14,226 nucleotides of DNA from positions 1-14,226 of the forward strand of contig PUMG01000061.1 in NCBI GenBank assembly GCA_003551265.1, read 5' to 3'. The stretch is from Halovenus sp. GTDB taxonomy: Archaea; Halobacteriota; Halobacteria; Halobacteriales; Haloarculaceae. The notes under the pieces are model-generated. The model was not told the origin of the DNA and made no database searches. It saw nothing but the letters and a program-made list of their open reading frames with translations. Both the position numbers and the translations under genes were made by a program. Positions 1 through 6,319 of the stretch are shown one piece after another (position 1 is the stretch's first letter; each line of letters begins with the position of its first letter).

Positions 1-687
1 ACGTCGACGATAAAAGAACTGGTCGACGCTGGAGAACTCGACGGCTGGGACGACCCGCGCGCGCCGACAATTGCGAGTCTCGAACGCCGTGGGATTCGAG
101 GCGACGCCATCGTCGATGCGCTCGTCGAACTCGGCACGTCGACGTCGAACGTAGACCTCGCCATGTCGTCGGTGTACTCGCACAACCGAACGCGCATCGA
201 CGACGAGACCGACCGCGCGTTTTTCGTCCGTGACGACGACGAACACGGCGAGGGAGCCGTCGAGGTTGCGGTTCACGAGGGTCCGTCAGTTGGTGAACCG
301 CTCGTTCATCCCGACCACGAAGAACGAGGTCGACGAGAGATTCCTGTCGGTGAGTGTGTGCTCGTCGAGCGGACTGACCTGCCAGCAGAGGGGGAACGTG
401 TCTGGCTCAAGGGATACGGCTGTTTCCGCTACGACGGGGAGAGTATCACTCATGAGACCGCTTCACTTTCGGACGCACGCGAGGAGGGCATTAATTTCGT
501 CCACTGGGTACCAGCCGAGGAGAACGTTCCGCTCCGGCTCCGGACGATGGAGGGCGACGTCACCGGATACGCAGAGTCTGGCGTCCGTGGATACGATGTC
601 GACGACTTGCTTCAGTTCGAACGCGTCGGGTTCGCCCGGATAGACGAGACGAGCGACACTGTCGTGGCGTACTACGCTCATCGGTGA
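1..687 (+). CDS. gltX: Glutamyl-tRNA synthetase, archaeal type (3' part; start lies outside the window)
   Basis: Charges tRNA-Glu with glutamate in the cytoplasm; in most archaea the enzyme is non-discriminating and also makes Glu-tRNA-Gln. The reading frame is open from base 1, giving about 228 residues. The first residues (T-S-T-I) look like the tail of the archaeal KMSKS-equivalent loop, followed by GWDDPRAPTIASLERRGI, a hallmark of archaeal GluRS/GlnRS just after the catalytic domain. The rest is the beta-barrel anticodon-binding region typical of the archaeal/GlnRS-like form (PAEGERVWLKGYGCFRYDG near codons 127-145). The Rossmann catalytic half with the HIGH motif is not in the window. 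A later in-frame ATG at 163 is only an internal Met. Identification is from conserved motifs recalled from the family and is firm. Confidence 0.93.
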   Translation, partial: TSTIKELVDAGELDGWDDPRAPTIASLERRGIRGDAIVDALVELGTSTSNVDLAMSSVYSHNRTRIDDETDRAFFVRDDDEHGEGAVEVAVHEGPSVGEPLVHPDHEERGRREIPVGECVLVERTDLPAEGERVWLKGYGCFRYDGESITHETASLSDAREEGINFVHWVPAEENVPLRLRTMEGDVTGYAESGVRGYDVDDLLQFERVGFARIDETSDTVVAYYAHR

Positions 688-717
688 AGGAGACTGCACA
701 ACCATCATCTCTAAAGC

Positions 718-742
718 TTAAGTACTCCCCGGGATAGGTGAT
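718..742 (+). promoter_or_regulatory. Probable promoter and ribosome-binding site of the ferredoxin gene
   Basis: A TTAAGT box at 718-723 lies about 28 bases before the ATG at 751, the usual spacing of a haloarchaeal TATA box to a transcript starting near the start codon. AGGTGAT at 736-742, 8 bases before the ATG, matches the anti-Shine-Dalgarno sequence. If transcription starts near 747 this site would not be in the mRNA, so either a second upstream start (read-through from gltX) exists or only one of the two signals is used. Confidence 0.4.
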
Positions 743-750
743 AACTAGCG

Positions 751-1089
751 ATGACTATCGACCCAGAGTTCGAGCAGACGTACGACAAAATCGGCGAAAA
801 CGACGGCGTTGCTATCTGGTCACCGGATGGGGAGGACCTGACAGAGGAGAAACAGGGGATTCACGGCACGCACGTGGCGGTGGACTTCGACCTGTGTATC
901 GCTGACGGTGCGTGTCTCGAAGACTGCCCTGTCGACGTCTTCGAGTGGGTCGACACACCGGGTCACCCCGAGAGCGAAATCAAAGCCCACCCGACGCACG
1001 AAGAGCAGTGTATCGACTGTATGCTGTGTGTCGACGTCTGTCCTGTCGACGCGATCGACGTCGACCCGAGTCGCGCTGGCCGTATCTAA
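751..1089 (+). CDS. Seven-iron ferredoxin of the archaeal zinc-ferredoxin family, zinc site apparently lost
   Basis: Small soluble electron carrier of 112 residues. Two clusters are predicted. The first motif is C49-IADGA-C55-LED-C59-P, in which the usual second cysteine is Asp52, the pattern of a [3Fe-4S] site. The second is C87-ID-C90-ML-C93-VDV-C97-P, a complete [4Fe-4S] site. The stretches GIHGTHVAVDFDLCIADGAC, DVFEWVDTPGHPESE and CPVDAIDVDP closely resemble Sulfolobus zinc-containing ferredoxin as I recall it. In that protein zinc is held by three His and one Asp; here the positions of the first two His are Asn17 and Val20 (GENDGV), the third is kept (His38) and the Asp is His80. A normal zinc site is therefore unlikely. 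It is not FixX, since FixX is fused to FixC downstream. The gene stands 63 bases after gltX and upstream of the fix operon, so it may be the low-potential electron partner; that is inference. Confidence 0.88.
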   Translation: MTIDPEFEQTYDKIGENDGVAIWSPDGEDLTEEKQGIHGTHVAVDFDLCIADGACLEDCPVDVFEWVDTPGHPESEIKAHPTHEEQCIDCMLCVDVCPVDAIDVDPSRAGRI

Positions 1090-1117
1090 GGCGATAATCC
1101 CTATAGTGGGGAACATT

Positions 1118-1134
1118 CTGGCGGGTTTCGCCAG
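1118..1134. terminator. Short hairpin between convergent genes, possible terminator
   Basis: CTGGCG (1118-1123) and CGCCAG (1129-1134) are exact inverted repeats around a 5-base loop (GGTTT), in the 51-base gap between the ferredoxin stop and the stop of the opposing SHOCT gene. The position suits termination of both transcripts. There is no long T-tract, which archaeal terminators usually rely on, so the role is uncertain. Confidence 0.35.
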
Positions 1135-1140
1135 TCCGCT

Positions 1141-1536
1141 TTACTCCCGTTCGAGTTCGAACTCTCTCGTCCGCTCGTTCTCCGGCGAGAGAGCCACTCG
1201 GTCGTCGTCGAGATTCTCGACGGTGATGAGACGTTCCAGACGGCGTTCGAACTCTTCCTCGTCGATTTTCCCCTCCGCGTATCGGCGTTTGAGCTCCTCG
1301 ATAGGGTCGAGTGGAGGGGCACTCTCCTGTTCTTCACCGGGCTCACCGTATAGCATCGTGGCGATATCCTCACCCCAGAACAGAAACAGCGGTGTGAGCA
1401 AGAACCACCCGACGATGGCAATGGCACCTGCGACAGGCTCGAACACCATGCCGGTCAGCGCGGTCAGTGGGAGCGTCACGACACCGAATACCAGCCACAG
1501 CTCTTCCGCGACGAACTCCCAGCGTCTCTCTGACAT
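1141..1536 (-). CDS. Small membrane protein with C-terminal SHOCT domain
   Basis: 131 residues. Two hydrophobic helices (about residues 13-32 and 35-55) are followed by an acidic Pro-rich linker and a SHOCT motif at residues 77-104 (DPIEELKRRYAEGKIDEEEF), then a charged tail. SHOCT is a short helical domain found at protein ends in many bacteria and archaea, thought to mediate oligomerisation; the function of such two-helix proteins is unknown. The gene is read against its neighbours, sitting between the ferredoxin and the fix operon, so it is not part of either transcript. On its own strand an AAATAAG box at 1566-1572 lies about 33 bases before the ATG, fitting a short leader. Start at 1536 is the first Met and leaves a charged cytoplasmic N-terminus. 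Confidence 0.85.
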   Translation of the reverse strand: MSERRWEFVAEELWLVFGVVTLPLTALTGMVFEPVAGAIAIVGWFLLTPLFLFWGEDIATMLYGEPGEEQESAPPLDPIEELKRRYAEGKIDEEEFERRLERLITVENLDDDRVALSPENERTREFELERE

Positions 1537-1694
1537 CTCCGTACGGTCCGTAGACCAGTCGCTGACTTATTTCATCCGGTTGTCTCTCTTCTGGAGAGTT
1601 GGCAGAGAACACGGTAGTGGAATACTACGGCGGAGTAAATGACGAAACACTTAGGCCCCCGACGGTGTGGTACACAGATAGGGTAGAGATAAAC
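1537..1694. other. Divergent intergenic region before the fix operon
   Basis: 158 bases separate the SHOCT gene from fixA. Besides the minus-strand TATA candidate, there is an inverted repeat GTAGT-GGAAT-ACTAC at 1614-1628 and a weaker AACACTTAG box near 1646-1654 that could be the fixA TATA element, giving a leader of roughly 17 bases. No strong Shine-Dalgarno precedes fixA. An in-frame upward extension of fixA to 1599 has unconserved-looking composition and is not used. Confidence 0.35.
1566..1572 (-). promoter_or_regulatory. Candidate TATA box of the SHOCT membrane-protein gene
   Basis: On the minus strand AAATAAG reads toward the gene. A start of transcription 25-27 bases downstream would fall near 1543, giving a leader of about 7 bases before the ATG at 1536. 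This is judged by spacing and composition only. Confidence 0.35.
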
Positions 1695-2576
1695 ATGCAC
1701 ATGGTCGTACTGACGAAAGGTGTCCCTGACTTCCGGGAAGGGAAAGTGTCCTTCGACGAAGACGGACACCTCGAGCGTGGAAAGACGCCGACCGTAATGA
1801 ACCCGAACGACAAGATTGCGCTTCGTGCAGCGCTCCAGACGAAGGTCAAACACGGCGGCACCGTTTCGCTGATGAGCATGGGTCCGCCGGGATACAAGGA
1901 GATTCTGCAGGAGGGGATGCGGGAGGTGTACGCAGACGACCTGTATCTGTTCTCCGACCGCGAGATGGGGGCTGCTGATACGTGGGCGACTGCAATGACG
2001 GTCGCCACGGGAATCGAGAAACTCGGCGAGGAACCAGATATCATCTTCGCGGGGTTCAAAACAGCCGACGGTGAGACCGGCCACACTGGTCCCCAGACAA
2101 ACTGGTGTCTCGACATCAACGAGAACATGACCGACAGACCGCTCATCACGCACGTCATCTCCCTCGACATCGACGAGGACGAGGGTATCGTCCGCGCGAA
2201 ACGCCTCGTCGAGGGTGACGTCTCCGAAATCGAGACCATCGAAGCGGAACTCCCGGCGTTCGTGGTGACCGACCCCGAGTTCGTCGCGAACTACCGACGT
2301 GCGGAGTACCGTCTCCGCTACAGAGACCTCCGTGAGGAGACGCAAGAACGCGCAGCGAACCTCGACCTCGACGAGGACGTGACCGTGTGGAACCACGAGG
2401 ACCTGAACCTCGACCCCGACTTCATCGGACTCGACGGCTCGCCGACGATTGTAGCGGGTGTCGACCCAATCCCGAAAGGACCCTCAGAGCGTGAGGCACA
2501 GATGATTACGCCCGATGACCAGGAGGGGATGGAGGCGGTTCTCGAAGAGATGCAACAGTTCGTTGCAGGTGACTGA
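1695..2576 (+). CDS. fixA: Electron-transfer flavoprotein beta subunit FixA (EtfB), bifurcating type
   Basis: 293 residues; beta subunit of the ETF heterodimer that accepts electrons from NADH or dehydrogenases and passes them to FixC. The start MHMVVLTKGVPDF matches the usual beginning of haloarchaeal FixA; a second Met follows at 1701, and the open frame upstream looks non-coding. The conserved loop DGETGHTGPQ (residues 125-134) corresponds to the DGxTxxxGPQ loop of ETF beta subunits. In bifurcating ETFs this region helps bind the second FAD, whereas in ordinary mitochondrial-type ETF it holds AMP. The usual NEPRY-type C-terminal signature is not evident; instead there is a charged segment (about residues 203-250) and then GSPTIVAGVDPIPKGPSERE. 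It overlaps nothing and is followed after 2 bases by fixB, whose ribosome site AGGTGA (2567-2572) lies inside the fixA 3' end, so the two are translationally linked. Bifurcation is inferred from the motif and the FixCX neighbour. Confidence 0.92.
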   Translation: MHMVVLTKGVPDFREGKVSFDEDGHLERGKTPTVMNPNDKIALRAALQTKVKHGGTVSLMSMGPPGYKEILQEGMREVYADDLYLFSDREMGAADTWATAMTVATGIEKLGEEPDIIFAGFKTADGETGHTGPQTNWCLDINENMTDRPLITHVISLDIDEDEGIVRAKRLVEGDVSEIETIEAELPAFVVTDPEFVANYRRAEYRLRYRDLREETQERAANLDLDEDVTVWNHEDLNLDPDFIGLDGSPTIVAGVDPIPKGPSEREAQMITPDDQEGMEAVLEEMQQFVAGD

Positions 2577-2578
2577 CA

Positions 2579-4225
2579 ATGCCGGAGATAGACCCAACCG
2601 AACACGAGATTGCAGAACTCGGGCCGAAAGTCAACCAGATAGACGACGTCGACGAACTCGAGGAGATGCTGGAACTCGAAACCGAGGGTGAAGACAGAGT
2701 CCCGGTGAAGACGCTCCTCGAGAGCCGAATCGAGAAGCTCTCCGCCGAGGACGAGGAGGTCGACCCAGAAACGGTTGACTTGACGGAGCTGACGATAGCC
2801 GATATTGCCAACATGGTCCGTGACGTCGACGACGCGGACGTGCTCCGGGACATGCTGGAGCGAGAGAAGGCGGGTGACGAGCGCAAGGGTGCACTCTCAC
2901 AGATTGAGAGTCGCATCGAGTCGATAGAGGGGAGCGCAGACGATGAGGGCGAGGAACTGGAGTACGTTCCACCCGAGGAGAAGTATCCGGAACTCGACCA
3001 CCCGACAGCGGACAAACAGTACGTCGAGGGAACCGCAGGTGAGACCTACCGTGACATGTGGGTGTACTGTGAGACCCAGCAGGGAGAACTCATCGACGTC
3101 TCGAAGGAGATGCTCGGCAAGGCCCGTGAGTTGATGGATGACTACAACGACAAATACGGAGGCGACGAGGACGGCAACCCCGAGGATGTCGTCGCCGTTA
3201 TCATCGGAGACGATGTCGCCGATCTCGCAGACGAGGCAGTTGCCTACGGCGCGGATTACGTCATCTACCACGAGGACGAGCGACTGGAGCGGTTCCGTCA
3301 CAAGCCGTACACAGAGATATTCTGTCACATGTGCCGCGACTGGGAGCAGGACTGGCGGGATTATCACGAGCCACGCTACACCATCTTCCCGGCGACGAAC
3401 AATGGTCGTGACCTCTCTGCACTCGTGCAGGGAGAACTCGACTCCGGTCTGGCGTCGGACTGTTCGGACCTGTACATCGACGAGGCGATGATATCCAACC
3501 CCGCGAAGACCGGCAAGCCCGGAGATAGCGTCGAGTTCGAGCGTGTGCTCCACATGCCGCGGCCGGACTTTTCGGGCTTCGAGTACTCGACGATTCTGTG
3601 TATCGACAAGCCGTTCCGTGACTTCCACCCGCAGGGTGCGAGCGTCATTCCAGGCGCGTTCGACCTTCCCGAACCGGACGCTGACCGCGAGGGAGAGGTT
3701 ATCGAACACGACATCGAGTTGCCCGATGACTGGTTCCAGATAGATGTCGTCGAGTACGACATACTCGATGAGGGTGTCGACCTGACGGGTCACGAGGTCG
3801 TTATCTGCATGGGCCGAGGCATCGACAGGGTCGACCCGACGGAGGGAATCGAACTGGGGCTGGAACTTGCCAACCAGTTCGATGATGCTGGCTTCGGTCT
3901 GACCCGCGGCGTCATCACGGCATCCTACGAGTTCGGTGGACACGTCGAGCAGTACATCACCGAAGAGCGCCAGATTGGTGAATCTGGCCAGTACGTCCAG
4001 CCGCCGCTTTACATTGCGGCGGGTGTGTCGGGCGCAGTCCAGCACAAAGTCGGGATGGACGAGGCTGAAACCATCGTGGCTATCAACACCGACCCCGACG
4101 CCGACATCCGGGACTTCTCGGATTACTTCATCGAGGGAGACCTCTTCGAAGTGATTCCGATGCTGATAGACGCACTCGACGCTGGCGAGTTCGAAGCAGC
4201 ACTGCTCGAAGCGAGTGACGACTGA
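2579..4225 (+). CDS. fixB: Electron-transfer flavoprotein alpha subunit FixB (EtfA) with a duplicated N-terminal module
   Basis: 548 residues, well above the roughly 300-400 usual for EtfA. The C-terminal FAD domain is clear: GLELANQFDDAGFGLTRGV (residues 427-445, with the conserved Arg443), RQIGESGQYVQPPLYIAAG (464-482), SGAVQHKVGM (484-493), IVAINTDPDADI (499-510) and DYFIEGDLFEVIP (515-527). The middle ETF domain runs from about 155 to 390 and carries an unusual aromatic/Cys segment (FCHMCRDWEQDWRDYH, 248-263). The first 150 residues are an acidic extension built from two copies of a 45-residue helical unit (10-54 and 72-116), alignable without gaps. The partner is FixA, and together they bind two FADs. 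Start at 2579 has AGGTGA six bases before it. The extension resembles what I recall in other haloarchaeal FixB proteins, but its role is unknown. Confidence 0.93.
   Translation: MPEIDPTEHEIAELGPKVNQIDDVDELEEMLELETEGEDRVPVKTLLESRIEKLSAEDEEVDPETVDLTELTIADIANMVRDVDDADVLRDMLEREKAGDERKGALSQIESRIESIEGSADDEGEELEYVPPEEKYPELDHPTADKQYVEGTAGETYRDMWVYCETQQGELIDVSKEMLGKARELMDDYNDKYGGDEDGNPEDVVAVIIGDDVADLADEAVAYGADYVIYHEDERLERFRHKPYTEIFCHMCRDWEQDWRDYHEPRYTIFPATNNGRDLSALVQGELDSGLASDCSDLYIDEAMISNPAKTGKPGDSVEFERVLHMPRPDFSGFEYSTILCIDKPFRDFHPQGASVIPGAFDLPEPDADREGEVIEHDIELPDDWFQIDVVEYDILDEGVDLTGHEVVICMGRGIDRVDPTEGIELGLELANQFDDAGFGLTRGVITASYEFGGHVEQYITEERQIGESGQYVQPPLYIAAGVSGAVQHKVGMDEAETIVAINTDPDADIRDFSDYFIEGDLFEVIPMLIDALDAGEFEAALLEASDD
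2606..2926 (+). repeat. Duplicated 45-residue module in the FixB N-terminus
   Basis: Copy 1 covers bases 2606-2740 (residues 10-54) and copy 2 covers 2792-2926 (residues 72-116). They align with no gap and share IA at the second and third positions, a conserved DD-x-D-x-L, MLE, G, R and an ESRIE block near the end. They are related at the protein level and have diverged at the DNA level, so this is an old internal duplication rather than a recent slippage. Each unit reads as two amphipathic helices with acidic surfaces. Confidence 0.85.
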
Positions 4226-4263
4226 TGAGACAGACCGACATGAGACATCCACACGAGTACGAC

Positions 4264-4268
4264 GGAGG
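4264..4268 (+). promoter_or_regulatory. Ribosome-binding site that fixes the fixCX start
   Basis: GGAGG at 4264-4268 lies 6 bases before the ATG at 4275. This favours 4275 over the in-frame GTG at 4215, which would overlap the fixB stop and add 20 poorly conserved-looking residues before the FAD-binding fold. Confidence 0.75.
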
Positions 4269-4274
4269 GATTCG

Positions 4275-5936
4275 ATGACAGACGAATACGAACACTACGA
4301 AGCGGTCGTCGTCGGGGCAGGACCCGGCGGCGCTGCAGCAGCAGCAGCACTGGCAAAGCAGGGCGTCGAGACGCTCGTCCTCGAACGCGGCACCGAGGCG
4401 GGTTCGAAGAACGTCTCTGGTGGACTCATCTACGCCGAGAAGTCGGCTCCGTACACCATCGACAGCCTCTTTCCCGACTTCCGGGAGGAGGCCGCCGAGC
4501 GCCCTGTCGGGGAGTACTACATGCACAACATCGCCGGGGAAAAGGTCAAGACGTTCGACCTGAACAAGATTCATCACCACGACACGGAGTGGTGTGATGC
4601 GGTTCTCCGACGACACATGGACTCGTGGCTGGCCGACCAGGTCCACGAGTTGACCAGAGAGACTGGCGGTGGGCTGTTGACGGACGTTCGCGTCAATGGA
4701 CTGTTGCGCGAGGGAGGACAGATTGTCGGCGTCACCTGTGACGAACTCGACCCGATTCGGGCAGACGTTATCGTCGCCGCAGATGGCGTCAACTCCGAAC
4801 TTGCGCGGGATGCGGGACTGATGGACTGGGAGGACCCCGAGGAGTGGTTCCAGGGGGTCAAAGCCGTTGTCGAGATGGACCCCGAGGTAATCAACGACCG
4901 CTTCGACGTCAGCCCAGAGGAGGGCGTTGCACACCTGTTCGGTGGCGACCTCTTCCAGAACGTCCGTGGTGGTGGGTTCCTCTACACGAACGAGGGCTCG
5001 CTCTCGATTGGGACCGTGTTCCACCTCGACTCGCTCGCTGACGAGCGTGCTGAACCCCACGAACTGCTCGACAGCCTGCTAACGCACCCACTTCTGGACC
5101 AGTGGTTCCAGGGCGAGTACGACGAACGCGAGTACGCCGCCAAACTGGTCCCCGACTCGAAGAAGGTTGCCCATCCATCACCACACCGGGGTCGACTGCT
5201 CCTCGTCGGTGATGCCGCCGGGCAGATGCAGGCCCAGGGCCCCATCATCAAGGGTATGAACCACGCCGTCACGGCTGGTGGGCTAGCTGCTGAGGCCTAC
5301 CAGGAAGCAAAGACCCGTGGCCAGCCCGAGGCCGCGGGTGCGCTCTACGAGCAGAAACTCGAAGACGAGGGCGTGATGAAACAGCTCAGACCGCAGCGAT
5401 ACCGGGTGACGCGGTTCGTCTCCGAGAGCCCACCAGTCAACTGGCTCGGAGAGAAGGTGCTGAACTCGCGCGTTGGCGGCGTCGGAATCAAGGCGTTCGG
5501 TGGACTGCTGGAACGGTCGTTCAACTCGCCGTTCGTCCTTGGAATGGCCCCAGACACGAAGCTGACGTACGTGACGGCACCGGCACGAATCGGCGAGGTG
5601 CTCGGAACGCCCGTTACGGCCGAGAACGATATCGAGCCGCCGGAGCTCGACGACAGAATCGGCGACCTGACGTACAACGTCGGCGACCCCCACATCGAGG
5701 TGCTGGACGACAGCTTCGAGGCCAGCGGGCTAGCGGTGACTGCGTGTCCGGTGAGCGCGAAAGGGTTCGGTGGCGGCTGTTACCGTGAGGAGACGGTCCA
5801 GACGAACGGGAGCACCGAGCGCAAAGTGAGCCTCGACACCCAGCCGTGTGTCGAGTGTGGAACTTGCGCGATCGTCGCCGACACTCACTGGGAACACCCC
5901 AGCGGCGGCAAAGGCGTCGAGTACAAACAGGGGTAG
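4275..5936 (+). CDS. fixC: FixC-FixX fusion: ETF:quinone oxidoreductase flavoprotein with C-terminal Fe-S domain
   Basis: 553 residues from the ATG at 4275. The first ~430 residues are FixC, a FAD protein of the ETF-quinone oxidoreductase/geranylgeranyl reductase superfamily: GAGPGG at residues 14-19, the VAADGVNSELARDAG motif in the middle and GDAAG at 312-316. FixC passes electrons from FixAB to the quinone pool at the membrane. The last ~95 residues are FixX-like: C491-P, then C525-VE-C528-GT-C531, the four-cysteine pattern of the single [4Fe-4S] cluster of FixX and of ETF-QO, followed by the closing motif HWEHPSGGKGVEYKQG, equivalent to the W-x-x-P-x-G-x-x-G-V-x-x-x-x-G end of FixX. An extra Cys502 lies in a loop that makes the first-to-second ligand spacing (33 residues) longer than in FixX. 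The gene starts 49 bases after fixB and is followed after 5 bases by the last gene of the operon. Confidence 0.92.
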   Translation: MTDEYEHYEAVVVGAGPGGAAAAAALAKQGVETLVLERGTEAGSKNVSGGLIYAEKSAPYTIDSLFPDFREEAAERPVGEYYMHNIAGEKVKTFDLNKIHHHDTEWCDAVLRRHMDSWLADQVHELTRETGGGLLTDVRVNGLLREGGQIVGVTCDELDPIRADVIVAADGVNSELARDAGLMDWEDPEEWFQGVKAVVEMDPEVINDRFDVSPEEGVAHLFGGDLFQNVRGGGFLYTNEGSLSIGTVFHLDSLADERAEPHELLDSLLTHPLLDQWFQGEYDEREYAAKLVPDSKKVAHPSPHRGRLLLVGDAAGQMQAQGPIIKGMNHAVTAGGLAAEAYQEAKTRGQPEAAGALYEQKLEDEGVMKQLRPQRYRVTRFVSESPPVNWLGEKVLNSRVGGVGIKAFGGLLERSFNSPFVLGMAPDTKLTYVTAPARIGEVLGTPVTAENDIEPPELDDRIGDLTYNVGDPHIEVLDDSFEASGLAVTACPVSAKGFGGGCYREETVQTNGSTERKVSLDTQPCVECGTCAIVADTHWEHPSGGKGVEYKQG

Positions 5937-5941
5937 TCGAA

Positions 5942-6319
5942 ATGGTCTCAGACGAGCAGCGGTTCGCACAGCGGATTCACGACCTCGCTGACGCTGCCAC
6001 CGAGGACAGCGCTGCGTTCGAGCCACCGGCCGACCCACCGGCAGAAACACAGGCGATGGAACTCCTTCGGGAGGGGTTCGGTCCTGCAGTTTCACTCTAC
6101 GTCGAGGCCCGAACCGGCGGGATGATGGTTCACTTTCCACCCGATGAGTATCACGCACTCGAAAACGCGATGAACGACTGGCTGGAGCTGTATGCAGCCT
6201 GCTACGGTGTCGACATCGAGGCGAATGCCACCATCCGTGAGGCGGCCGAGTTGCTCGTCGACACGCACAACATCAAAGACGTGGCACAGATTCTGACCGG
6301 GATTCCCGAGCGCCACTAG
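5942..6319 (+). CDS. Unrecognised small acidic protein, last gene of the fix operon
   Basis: 125 residues with no signal peptide or membrane helix. I cannot assign a named family or function with confidence. Visible features are an acidic, Pro-rich N-terminus (about residues 1-35), a compact middle with LYVEARTGGMMVHFPPDEYHALENAMNDWLELYAACYG and a C-terminal helical part with REAAELLVDTHNIKDVAQIL. The composition is that of a folded globular protein, and the reading frame is maintained beside fixCX. The ATG at 5942 lies 5 bases after the fixCX stop, which argues for co-translation and a role tied to the Fix complex, for instance assembly or a substrate link; that is inference. A longer frame reaching back into fixCX from 5846 is rejected because it would overlap the FixX cluster. 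Its stop codon overlaps that of the opposing antiporter gene. Confidence 0.75.
   Translation: MVSDEQRFAQRIHDLADAATEDSAAFEPPADPPAETQAMELLREGFGPAVSLYVEARTGGMMVHFPPDEYHALENAMNDWLELYAACYGVDIEANATIREAAELLVDTHNIKDVAQILTGIPERH

Noticed and set aside
751..1089. Reading the ferredoxin as the FixX subunit of the fix operon
   Set aside because: It has seven cysteines in two clusters and zinc-ferredoxin motifs, whereas FixX has one cluster and is found fused to FixC at 5660-5936.
1572..2396. Minus-strand open frame of 274 codons opposite fixA
   Set aside because: Shadow of the fixA codon pattern with no recognisable motif.
2897..4252. Long minus-strand open frame (451 codons) opposite fixB
   Set aside because: It mirrors the strongly supported fixB frame; long antisense open frames are common in GC-rich DNA with GAC/GAG-rich genes, and the translation shows no family motif.
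4128..5060. Minus-strand open frame of 310 codons across the fixB/fixCX junction
   Set aside because: It runs opposite two well-supported genes and shows no domain.
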